A stretch of 8,068 nucleotides of DNA from JACPAU01 sp050732195 (GTDB lineage Bacteria > Methylomirabilota > Methylomirabilia > Methylomirabilales > JACPAU01). Under the pieces are notes generated by a model. It saw only the letters and a program-made list of their open reading frames with translations, made no database searches and was not told where the DNA came from. Both the position numbers and the translations under genes were made by a program. The stretch spans positions 1-8,068 of the forward strand of contig JBOHQK010000049.1 in NCBI GenBank assembly GCA_050732195.1. Reading direction: 5' to 3'. Of the stretch, positions 1 to 5,899 are shown piece by piece. The number at the start of each line of letters is the position of its first letter. Positions within the stretch are counted from its first letter, which is position 1.

Positions 1-283
1 CTATGGTGCCGGGCCAACGAATTGCACCGAGAATGGCAGCCGGGCCGCGGGTGGCGCCGGGCGCGGCCCCCGAGCGGGCGGGCGGAGTGGGACCCCTCGG
101 CCTCCTGCCGCAATTCAAGGAATTGCGGAAGGGGCTGAGCGGGTGACGGAGCCCGGCCGCGAGCGGGGCACGCCGGCGCCAGGACCCGCGGCAGAACGGT
201 CTGTCAGGAGTGGGCCGGATGACTTGGCCCGGTACCCCAGCCGTCGCATGAGCACGATCTCCAATTCGTTGGAGTCACACTAG
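1..283 (+). mobile_element. MITE-like inverted-repeat element, copy A (left end cut by window)
   Basis: This non-coding element matches the reverse complement of bases 1461-1742: aligned by hand over about 210 bases, identity is roughly 86% with two small indels. Its right end is CTAG at 280-283. Using copy B to supply the missing left end, about 43 bases lie before the window and the full element would be near 326 bp. The right terminal segment (226-283, read in reverse) pairs with the left terminal segment seen in copy B over 58 bases with about 76% identity. The best-conserved blocks are CTAGTG at the tip and CGACGGCTGGGGT about 40 bases in. It contains no plausible ORF. Short length, long imperfect terminal repeats and a likely CTAG target duplication fit a MITE. 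CTAG-type (YTAR) target duplications are known for some IS5-family elements, but no parent transposase is in the window. Confidence 0.8.
108..128. repeat. Central hairpin of copy A
   Basis: A perfect 9-bp inverted repeat (CCGCAATTC at 108-116, GAATTGCGG at 120-128) has a 3-base AAG loop. It sits at the position of the central hairpin in copy B. The stem is kept while the loop bases differ between copies. Confidence 0.7.
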
Positions 284-297
284 CGGTGGGGAGAGCC

Positions 298-1464
298 ATG
301 AGCACATTCACGGGGGTGGACTACTACGGCATCGAGGAGCTCCTCTCCGCGGAGGAGCGGCTGGTCCGGGACACGGTCCGGGACTTCGTGGAGGCGGAGG
401 TCCTCCCCATCATCAACCGGCACAACCGGGCGGGGACCTTTCCGGTCCACCTCATCCCCCGCCTGGGGGAGCTGGGGGTGCTCGGCGCGAATCTGCAGGG
501 CTACGGCTGCGCCGGCATCAACAATGTGGCCTACGGGTTGGCCATGCAGGAACTGGAGCGGGGGGATTCGGCCATCCGTTCCTTCGCGTCCGTCCAGGGC
601 CCCCTCGCCATGTACGCGCTCCACACCTACGGGTCAGAGGCCCAGAAGCGGCGCTGGCTCCCGGAGCTGGCGGCGGGGCGGAAGGTGGCCTGCTTCGGCC
701 TCACGGAGCCGGACCACGGCTCGGATCCCGGTGGCATGGAGACGAAGGCGGTGCGCGTCGGCGAGAGCTACGTGCTGAATGGCACGAAGCTCTGGATCAC
801 CAACGGGTCCATCGCGGACGTGGCCGTCGTCTGGGCCCGGATGGGCGACACCTTCGGGGGGTTCCTGGTGGAGGGGGGGACGCCGGGCTTCGCCGCCCGG
901 GACATCCACGGGAAACTCTCCATGCGCGCCTCCGTGACCTCCGAGCTCACCTTCCAGGACTGCCGCATCCCCGCCGAGAACCGGCTCCCGGGGGCGGAGG
1001 GCCTGAAGGCCCCGCTTTCCTGCCTGAACCAGGCCCGCTACGGGATCGCCTGGGGGGCGGTGGGGGCGGCCATGGCCTGCTACGACGCCGCCCTCCGCTA
1101 CGCGAAGGCCCGGCGCCAGTTCGGGAAATCCATCGCGGGTTTCCAGCTGGTGCAGCAGAAACTGGTCACCATGCTGGCCGAGATCACCAAGGCGCAGCTC
1201 CTCTGCCTGCAACTGGGGCGCCTGAAGGACGCGGGGAAGCTCCGGCACACCCAGGTCTCCCTGGCCAAGATGAACAACGTGGAGCAGGCGCTGCGGATCG
1301 CCCGGCTTGCCCGGGACATCCACGGGGCCAACGGGATCGTGGACGAGTACCCGGTGATGCGGCACCTCTGCAATCTGGAGACCCTCTCCACCTACGAGGG
1401 GACCCACGACATCCACACCCTGATCCTGGGCCGGGATATCACCGGAATCGCCGCGTTCGCCTAG
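298..1464 (+). CDS. gcdH: Glutaryl-CoA dehydrogenase (acyl-CoA dehydrogenase family)
   Basis: This 388-residue FAD flavoprotein should oxidise and decarboxylate glutaryl-CoA to crotonyl-CoA in lysine, tryptophan or benzoate-type degradation, passing electrons to ETF. It has the acyl-CoA dehydrogenase layout: N-terminal helical domain to about residue 125, a beta domain with CFGLTEPDHGSDP (132-144) and WITN (166-169), and a C-terminal helical domain. The ending STYEGTHDIHTLILGR (364-379) is diagnostic of glutaryl-CoA dehydrogenases and carries the catalytic base Glu367. Glu87, Arg94 and Ser98 match residues that hold the glutaryl carboxylate in the human enzyme. Tyr366, next to the catalytic Glu, is the residue expected in decarboxylating forms. 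I chose ATG 298; a GTG at 286 is in frame but would use the purines that serve as ribosome site (GGGGAG, 288-293). Only 14 bases separate the start from element copy A, and the stop codon lies in the first CTAG of copy B. Confidence 0.93.
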   Translation: MSTFTGVDYYGIEELLSAEERLVRDTVRDFVEAEVLPIINRHNRAGTFPVHLIPRLGELGVLGANLQGYGCAGINNVAYGLAMQELERGDSAIRSFASVQGPLAMYALHTYGSEAQKRRWLPELAAGRKVACFGLTEPDHGSDPGGMETKAVRVGESYVLNGTKLWITNGSIADVAVVWARMGDTFGGFLVEGGTPGFAARDIHGKLSMRASVTSELTFQDCRIPAENRLPGAEGLKAPLSCLNQARYGIAWGAVGAAMACYDAALRYAKARRQFGKSIAGFQLVQQKLVTMLAEITKAQLLCLQLGRLKDAGKLRHTQVSLAKMNNVEQALRIARLARDIHGANGIVDEYPVMRHLCNLETLSTYEGTHDIHTLILGRDITGIAAFA

Positions 1465-1742
1465 TGTCGCTCCAAGTACTGCGGCCCACTCCTGACAGAC
1501 CGTTCCACCGCGGGTCCTGTCACCGGCTCGCCCCACTCGCGGCCGGGCTGCGTCACCCGCTCAGCCCCTTCCGCAATTCGCGAAATTGCGGAAGAAGGCC
1601 GAGGGGGTCCCACCCGGCCCGGCCGCTCGGGGGCCGCGCCCGGCGCCACCCGCGGCTCGGCTGCAACCCCAGGGGCAATTCGTTGGCCCGCCACCCCAGC
1701 CGTCGTGTCAGGATTATCTACAGTTCGCTGGAGGCTCACTAG
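1461..1742 (-). mobile_element. MITE-like inverted-repeat element, copy B (complete, with internal deletion)
   Basis: This 282-bp element is bounded by CTAG at 1461-1464 and 1739-1742. Its tips are inverted repeats: CTAGTGTCGCTCCAAG on the left, and CTAGTGAGCCTCCAGCG reading inward from the right. It is the reverse complement of copy A but lacks a 45-base block that copy A has at 230-274; the gap falls between two TTGG repeats, so the left terminal repeat here is only about 17-20 bases. The element lies between the convergent gcdH and glutamate dehydrogenase genes, and each CTAG supplies a stop codon. It may also act as a bidirectional terminator through its central hairpin. CTAG is self-complementary, so target duplication and element tip cannot be told apart from one site. 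Confidence 0.85.
1568..1594. repeat. Central hairpin of copy B
   Basis: A perfect 11-bp inverted repeat (1568-1578 and 1584-1594; arms CTTCCGCAATT and AATTGCGGAAG) surrounds a 5-base loop CGCGA. It lies close to the midpoint of the element. No T-run follows on either strand, so it is not a classical intrinsic terminator. Confidence 0.8.
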
Positions 1743-3001
1743 GGGTACAGGCCTCGGAGGCGCTTCGCGTCGGCGACGCGCTTCACCCCCAGCATGTAGG
1801 CGGCGCGGCGCAGGTCCACGCCGCGGGCCTCCGCGACGGCCCGAACCTGGGCGAAGGCCCCCGTCATGAGGGCGCGGAGGCGCTGGTTGATCTGCTCCTC
1901 GGACCAGAAGTACATCTGGAGATCCTGGACCCACTCGAAGTAGGAGACGGTGACCCCGCCAGCGTTGGCCAGGACGTCCGGGACCACGAAGATTCCCCGC
2001 CGCGCGAGGATGGCGTCCGCCTCCGGCAGCGTGGGCCCATTGGCCCCCTCCACGAGGATGGCGGCCCGGATCTGCCCCGCGTTGGCCGGCGTGATCTGCC
2101 CCTGGAGGGCGGCGGGGATCAGGATGTCGCAGTCGCAGACGAGCAGGTCGGCGTTCGTGATCCGGTCGGCCCCCGGGAACCCCTCCACGTACTTGTTCTC
2201 CCGCACGTGCTGAAGGAGGCGCAGCACATCCAGCCCGTCCCTGTTGTAGATGCCGCCTCGGACGTCGCCCGCCGCGACCACCCGGCAGCCGGCCTCGTGC
2301 AGGAGACGGGCGGCCACCCCCCCCACGTTCCCGAACCCCTGCACCGCCACGGCCGATCCGGCAAAGGGGCGGCCGGTGGCGCGGCACGCCTCCTCCACCA
2401 TGATCGCCACCCCCCGCCCGGTGGCCGTGAGGCGCCCCAGCGTCCCCCCCAGCAGGACCGGCTTCCCCGTCACCACCCCCGGGACCGTCACCCCCTTCTG
2501 CATGCTGTAGGTGTCCATGATCCAGGCCATGGTCTGATCGTGGGTGTACAGGTCGGGGGCCGGGATATCCCGGTCGGGGCCGATCGCCAGGACGATTTCG
2601 GAGGTATAGCGCCGGGTCATCCGTTCCAGCTCGCCTGCGGACATCGTCTCGGGGTCGCACCGAACCCCGCCCTTGGCCCCGCCGTAGGGCAGGCCCATCA
2701 GGGCGCACTTCCAGGTCATGAGCATCGCGAGGGCGGTGACCTCCTCCAGCGTGGTGTGGGGGTGGTAGCGGACGCCCCCCTTGGAGGGCCCGAGGGTGAT
2801 ATTGTGCTGGACCCGGTAGCCGAGGAAGACCCGGGTCCGGCCATCGTCCATCCGGGTGGGGACGGAGACCACCAGCGCCCGCTTGGGGGAGCGGAGCCGC
2901 TGGTGGATGCCGGGGTCCAGCCGCAGCGTGGCGGCGGTCTCGTCCAGGAGCGCGAGCGCGCTCCGGTAGAGGGAGTTCGGGCCACCCGTGAGGGATTCCA
3001 C
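1739..3001 (-). CDS. gdhA: Glutamate dehydrogenase (hexameric, Glu/Leu/Phe/Val family)
   Basis: This 420-residue cytoplasmic enzyme interconverts glutamate with 2-oxoglutarate and ammonia; coenzyme preference cannot be read safely. The dimerisation and substrate domain holds GPSKGGVRYHP (71-81), TWKCAL (96-101) and GLPYGGAKGGVR (103-114). Lys74, Lys98 and Lys110 match the two substrate-binding lysines and the catalytic lysine of the family, and Asp150 in PAPD (147-150) matches the catalytic aspartate. The nucleotide domain has GFGNVG (222-227), with Asp246 about 20 residues later at the expected end of the second strand. ANAGGVTVSYFEW near the C-terminus is also typical. The frame stays open upstream to 3352, but that part overlaps the gene at 3092. 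GTG 3001 follows GAGGAG, though at only 3 bases, and gives the normal family length. The stop TAG lies in the outer CTAG of element copy B. Confidence 0.93.
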   Translation of the reverse strand: MESLTGGPNSLYRSALALLDETAATLRLDPGIHQRLRSPKRALVVSVPTRMDDGRTRVFLGYRVQHNITLGPSKGGVRYHPHTTLEEVTALAMLMTWKCALMGLPYGGAKGGVRCDPETMSAGELERMTRRYTSEIVLAIGPDRDIPAPDLYTHDQTMAWIMDTYSMQKGVTVPGVVTGKPVLLGGTLGRLTATGRGVAIMVEEACRATGRPFAGSAVAVQGFGNVGGVAARLLHEAGCRVVAAGDVRGGIYNRDGLDVLRLLQHVRENKYVEGFPGADRITNADLLVCDCDILIPAALQGQITPANAGQIRAAILVEGANGPTLPEADAILARRGIFVVPDVLANAGGVTVSYFEWVQDLQMYFWSEEQINQRLRALMTGAFAQVRAVAEARGVDLRRAAYMLGVKRVADAKRLRGLYP

Positions 3002-3016
3002 GCGCTCCTCGCACGC

Positions 3017-3045
3017 TTGACCGGTCCCGGCCGCCGTGGTAGAGA
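3017..3045 (+). promoter_or_regulatory. Candidate sigma-70 promoter for the CMD-family gene
   Basis: TTGACC (3017-3022) is separated by 17 bases from TAGAGA (3040-3045). The -35 is close to consensus and the -10 is weak (3 of 6). It would start transcripts about 40 bases before the ATG at 3092. It lies in the 90-base gap between two divergent genes, where promoters are expected. Confidence 0.35.
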
Positions 3046-3091
3046 AGGGCCTTCGCGCGATTCCCCCGACCTCTAGACGCGAGGAGGTGCC

Positions 3092-3499
3092 ATGGCGACC
3101 CGGAAGAAGCGCGCGGCGCGGCAGCGGCCCGGCCGGGCGGAGGCGCTGGCGGCCCGGATCCGGCGCGACCGAGGCTACACGTACGCAGAGTGGGAGATGG
3201 CCAGCCGACTGGATCCCGCGTTCATGGAGGCCTACAACGGGCTCTACCGCCGCTCCCTCGGGATGAGCCACGCGCTCCCCCTGAAGTACCGGGAGCTGGT
3301 GGCGAGCGCCCTCATCGCCTACCGGGGCGAGGAGCCCTCCCTCGTCCATCACCTGCGCCGCGCCAAGGCGCTGGGCGCGACGGAGGCAGAGATCCTGGAC
3401 GCCTTCGAGGCCACGGTCCTGCCAGGAGGCGCCCTCACCCTGCTCCGGGGGCTCAGGGCCCTCTCGCGCCTCCAGGCCGAGGAGCAGGGAAGGCGCTAG
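3092..3499 (+). CDS. Carboxymuconolactone decarboxylase / AhpD-fold family protein, cysteine-free
   Basis: This 135-residue, probably cytoplasmic protein has a basic, likely disordered N-terminus (about 1-25) and then an all-helical CMD-like domain (about 33-125). Recognisable parts are LPLKYRELVASALIAYRG (62-79), LVHHLRRAKALGATEAEILDAF (84-105) and a last helix LTLLRGLRAL. The repeated His86-His87 and the GATEAEI turn are where CMD/AhpD proteins have them, but the CxxC redox pair that normally precedes the His is replaced by EEPS and the protein has no cysteine at all. It is therefore unlikely to be an AhpD-type thiol peroxidase partner. It is more like the small gamma-carboxymuconolactone decarboxylase type or a CMD fold of unknown activity. 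The start is well supported by GAGGAGG at 3081-3087. It is divergent from glutamate dehydrogenase and converges with the TIM-barrel gene 13 bases away. The substrate is unknown. Confidence 0.8.
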   Translation: MATRKKRAARQRPGRAEALAARIRRDRGYTYAEWEMASRLDPAFMEAYNGLYRRSLGMSHALPLKYRELVASALIAYRGEEPSLVHHLRRAKALGATEAEILDAFEATVLPGGALTLLRGLRALSRLQAEEQGRR

Positions 3500-3512
3500 C
3501 GCCGGGCTGCCG

Positions 3513-4418
3513 CTAGAGGCGGGCCCAGGCGTCCAGCAGCGCCCGCTTGCTCCCGGCGATGACCGCCCCCGAGGACTCGCCCGGCTGGGGCTTGACCTCG
3601 AAGGCCACGAGGGGCCGCTTTCCCTTCCCCAGGTAGCCGATGGCGAACAGCTCCTTCAGGAAGGCGACGAGCTCCCGGACGTCGTTTTCCCCGCCCGGCA
3701 GCCCGAAGCGGGGGTGCTGGTCCCCGTAGGCCGGGTGGCCGGCCTGCAGGACGCAGTTGCCGATGTGGATGTGGGCGATCTGGCCCTTCGCGGCGGCGAA
3801 GGCCTGCTTCGGGGTCTCGTGCTGAAGCGGCAGGTGGCTCAGGTCCAACGTGAGGCCGAAGTCCTTGTGCCGCTTCCGGACCGCTCGGGAGACCTTGGCC
3901 CCATCCCGGGTCGGGCCGATGAGGCATTTCTTGTCCACGTCGTAGTCGAAGATTTCCAGCAGAAGCTGGAGCCCCTTGGCGGCGCAGGCATCCCCGATCT
4001 CCAGGAGGGAGTCCACCAGCCGCTGCATCGCTTCCTCGCGCCGGTCCCGCACGTTCGGGCCCGAGAGCACCGCAAACGCGGTCGCCCCCAGGATCGCCGC
4101 CTCGTCCACGCAGGCCTTCATCCGCTCCACCGCCCGCTTCCGCTCGGCGGCATCGAGGCTGTTCAGGTTCAGCTTCTCCGTCAGGAGGACCGGCTGCGCC
4201 CCATAGCCGACCTGGACGTGGCTCTGGGCGCACAGCCTGGCGACCGCCTCCCGGGCCGCGGGGTCCTTCACCTGGGTGACCTCGATCGCGCCGAAGAAGT
4301 CGTCCTCCAGGATGCGGTGGACGGTCTCCACCACCGGGCCTTCCCCCCGCAGGCACTCGGGGTATGCCATGAAATGCACGATGCCGACCTTCATCGCGGC
4401 GTGCAGCGCGTCCCGCAT
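3513..4418 (-). CDS. Sugar phosphate isomerase/epimerase-like TIM-barrel protein (xylose isomerase-like)
   Basis: This 301-residue soluble protein belongs to the AP-endonuclease-2/xylose-isomerase-like TIM-barrel superfamily, which includes ketose 3-epimerases, hydroxypyruvate isomerase and inosose-type enzymes. Putative divalent metal ligands sit at strand ends in the family order: Glu155 (LLLEIFDY), Asp192 (LTLDLSH, with His195), His218 in HIHIGN, and Glu274 (VAFEVKP). GDQHPRFG (232-239) resembles the substrate loop of epimerase-like members. I chose ATG 4418 because GGAGGGGG lies just upstream; ATG 4394 (protein starting MKVGIV) also fits the first strand but has no ribosome site, and ATG 4430 is possible. 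It lies 46 bases downstream of the IclR gene on the same strand and is probably co-transcribed. The divergent ABC importer suggests it acts on the imported sugar or polyol, which is inference. The exact reaction cannot be told from sequence. Confidence 0.82.
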   Translation of the reverse strand: MRDALHAAMKVGIVHFMAYPECLRGEGPVVETVHRILEDDFFGAIEVTQVKDPAAREAVARLCAQSHVQVGYGAQPVLLTEKLNLNSLDAAERKRAVERMKACVDEAAILGATAFAVLSGPNVRDRREEAMQRLVDSLLEIGDACAAKGLQLLLEIFDYDVDKKCLIGPTRDGAKVSRAVRKRHKDFGLTLDLSHLPLQHETPKQAFAAAKGQIAHIHIGNCVLQAGHPAYGDQHPRFGLPGGENDVRELVAFLKELFAIGYLGKGKRPLVAFEVKPQPGESSGAVIAGSKRALLDAWARL

Positions 4419-4464
4419 GACCCCCTCCATTCTCCACCGACCGCGGCCGTCCCCCCGCTCAGTC

Positions 4465-5280
4465 CTAGCGGCGGGCGGCGGCCGGGGCGGCCGGCGCCGC
4501 CCCCTGGTAGCCCAGCTCCTGCGAGAGGCTGCGTCCCTCCTCCAGGAGGAGGAGGGTGAGCTGCTCCCGCTTCGCCTCCGTCAAGCGCACCGTCGGCGCG
4601 GAGATCCCCAGCGCCGCCACCACCAGGCCCGAGTGGTCCCGGAGGGGGACCGCCAGGCAGGAGGCCCCCTCCTCGCACTCCTCCTGGTCCACCCCGTAGC
4701 CCTGGGCCGCCACCCGCTGCAGCTCCCGGCGCAAGCCGTCCATCTCTGTGATGGTGTTGCGGGTGAGGGGCGTGAGGGTGAGGCCGCCCAGGACCTCCTC
4801 CCGATCCTCGGGCGGCAACCAGGCCAGGAGAACTTTCCCCACGGCGGTGCAGTGGAGCGGCGCCCGGTGCCCGATGCGGGAGAAGAAACGGAGACTCTGG
4901 GCGCTCTCGGCCTTGTCCAGATACACCGCTTCTCCCTGGTCCATCACCACCAGGTTCGCCGTCTCCCCCGTCGTCTGGACCAGGCGCTGCAGGGTGGGTC
5001 GGACCACCCGCCGCAGGTCCATCTGCTCCAGGTATGCTTGCCCCAGGACGAAGCTCCGGACGCCCAGGGCGTACTTGCCGGTCTCCGGATTCTGCCTCAC
5101 GTACCCCCGGCTGATGAGGGTCGCCAGCAGGCGGTGGACCGTGCTCACGTGCAGGCGGACCCGCTTGCTGAGGTCCGCGATGCCGATCTCCCGGCCCCCC
5201 GCCGCCATGGTGTCCAGGAGGGTCAGGGCGCGGATTACCGAGTGGACCACGTTGGTGCTGCCGCTCCGCCGTCGCCGCAT
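4465..5280 (-). CDS. IclR-family transcriptional regulator
   Basis: This 271-residue DNA-binding regulator has an N-terminal winged helix-turn-helix (about 10-72) with recognition helix HVSTVHRLLATL (44-55) and the wing ending in TGKYALG (67-73). A linker helix leads into the GAF-like effector domain (about 85-255). Family landmarks are GHRAPLHCTAVGKVLLA (137-153), GYGVDQEECEEGASCLAVPL (194-213) and a GLVVAALGISAP strand pair. Cys187-type positions vary in the family; here cysteines fall at 144, 202 and 208. The C-terminus is an Ala/Pro-rich tail. ATG 5280 follows GGGAG at a normal distance. IclR proteins bind small carboxylates, aromatics or sugar acids as tetramers and usually control the adjacent operon and themselves. 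Here the likely targets are its own unit with the TIM-barrel gene and the divergent importer starting at 6026. Confidence 0.93.
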   Translation of the reverse strand: MRRRRSGSTNVVHSVIRALTLLDTMAAGGREIGIADLSKRVRLHVSTVHRLLATLISRGYVRQNPETGKYALGVRSFVLGQAYLEQMDLRRVVRPTLQRLVQTTGETANLVVMDQGEAVYLDKAESAQSLRFFSRIGHRAPLHCTAVGKVLLAWLPPEDREEVLGGLTLTPLTRNTITEMDGLRRELQRVAAQGYGVDQEECEEGASCLAVPLRDHSGLVVAALGISAPTVRLTEAKREQLTLLLLEEGRSLSQELGYQGAAPAAPAAARR

Positions 5281-5298
5281 CGTCGGCTCCCGCCCCCC

Positions 5299-5532
5299 TC
5301 AGTCGGGGAGCGCAGCCAGGAAGAGGTCCAGGAGGGGAAAGAGGTCCCCAGGAGTGTTCCCCGCGCCTGCCGGCTACCCGGAGCCGCCACGGCGCCCACC
5401 CAGCGCGGGGCGACCGCCGCCTGACCGATGAACACCTCGCGCCAGCGCAGGGGCCTCCTGGGCGAGGGGGGCCAACCCGGATGCCGAGTGGAAGTCCGAG
5501 TAGCCGATCGCGCACGAAATTTCGGGGTGCAA
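5299..5532 (-). pseudogene. Possible frameshifted remnant of a small gene
   Basis: Reading the minus strand, coding-like GC-ending codons run in one frame from about 5532 (TTG; peptide HPEISCAIGYSDFHS and onward) to about 5440. They shift to a second frame (REVFIGQAAVAPRWVGAVAAPG) to about 5355, and then to a third (DLFPLLDLFLAALPD) that ends at TGA 5299-5301, eighteen bases before the regulator's ATG. No single frame spans it, so it would need two indels. I do not recognise the protein. It may be a decayed gene once upstream of the regulator, two sequencing errors, or chance in GC-rich DNA, where any frame can look coding-like. Confidence 0.22.
5515..5524. promoter_or_regulatory. Palindrome CGAAATTTCG, candidate operator
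   Basis: This is a perfect 10-base palindrome in a locally A/T-richer stretch about 235 bases upstream of the IclR start. IclR-family operators are often short AT-centred palindromes of GAAAT/ATTTC type, which this resembles. It lies just downstream of the candidate minus-strand promoter at 5544-5573, a position suited to autorepression. The assignment is by inference only. Confidence 0.3.
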
Positions 5533-5543
5533 AAAGAGATTTC

Positions 5544-5573
5544 ATGGTAGCGAGTCGGGGCGAGTCCTGTCAA
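5544..5573 (-). promoter_or_regulatory. Candidate sigma-70 promoter toward the IclR gene
   Basis: On the minus strand TTGACA (5573-5568, a full -35 match) is followed after 18 bases by TACCAT (5549-5544, 4 of 6). It would give a leader of about 255 bases before the IclR ATG, which is long, so a closer promoter may also exist. Confidence 0.35.
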
Positions 5574-5662
5574 AGCAATTTCTTCCCAACCCTCTACGGC
5601 CGCGAACGCGACGAACCATGCAGCCGCTCACCGCTCACGACCTGGCACCGGACAGAAATGCC

Positions 5663-5692
5663 TTGACAACCTTCCCCCCTTCCCGTGAGAAT
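5663..5692 (+). promoter_or_regulatory. Candidate sigma-70 promoter toward the ABC importer
   Basis: TTGACA (5663-5668) is followed after 18 bases by GAGAAT (5687-5692, 4 of 6). The resulting leader would be about 325 bases and would include the hairpin at 5763-5804 and the palindrome at 5900-5913, which could act as operator or RNA structure. Confidence 0.38.
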
Positions 5693-5762
5693 CCCCTCGC
5701 ACCTCCTGCGAGCATTTCCTTGCACTTTCCATGCGGCTTAGGCGGGATGGGATCGCCCCCTT

Positions 5763-5804
5763 GCATGCAGATGCTCGGGGTCTCCCCGAATGGTCCCTGC
5801 ATGC
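5763..5804 (+). promoter_or_regulatory. Two-tier hairpin in the importer leader
   Basis: An outer 8-bp perfect arm pair, GCATGCAG (5763-5770) and CTGCATGC (5797-5804), encloses an inner 5-bp stem CGGGG/CCCCG (5776-5780, 5784-5788) with loop TCT. Each outer arm also contains the 6-base palindrome GCATGC, so the site could be a pair of operator half-sites spaced 34 bases start to start, or a structured leader RNA. Function is not known. Confidence 0.4.
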
Positions 5805-5899
5805 CCCGCGAAGGGATCACCAATTCCGCGAGGGAGGGCTCCGCGTGTCTGGCCTCTTGGAGGATCGTCCAGCGCCATCGGGGGCGGCGTGGGTGCTCG

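Noticed and set aside
286..297. Upstream GTG start for glutaryl-CoA dehydrogenase
   Set aside because: It would use the bases that form the ribosome site for ATG 298 and adds four residues with no ribosome site of its own.
1461..1742. Integron attC site or cassette boundary
   Set aside because: No GTTRRRY/RYYYAAC core pair, the same element occurs upstream in inverted rather than direct orientation, and the flanking genes are convergent housekeeping-type genes.
1..1742. Segmental gene duplication as the cause of the inverted repeats
   Set aside because: The repeated part is non-coding, ends sharply at CTAG on both copies and has its own terminal inverted repeats, which fits a mobile element better.
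1461..3076. Long open frames on both strands across the glutamate dehydrogenase gene (1461-3014 minus, 1586-3076 plus)
   Set aside because: Their translations are low-complexity Pro/Gly/Arg-rich shadows of a GC-rich gene whose own frame shows clear family motifs; the minus one also runs through element copy B.
3002..3352. N-terminal extension of glutamate dehydrogenase up to 3352
   Set aside because: It overlaps the well-supported gene at 3092 and its ribosome site, has no family similarity, and GTG 3001 already gives the normal length.
3492..3503. 12-base palindrome GGCGCTAGCGCC over the CMD-gene stop as a terminator
   Set aside because: It has no loop and no T-run, and short GC palindromes are common here; it is likely chance.
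4276..5545. Long frames over the IclR gene (4276-5424 plus, 4391-5545 minus)
   Set aside because: The IclR frame carries the full wHTH and effector-domain motifs; the others are Arg/Gly/Pro-rich shadows.
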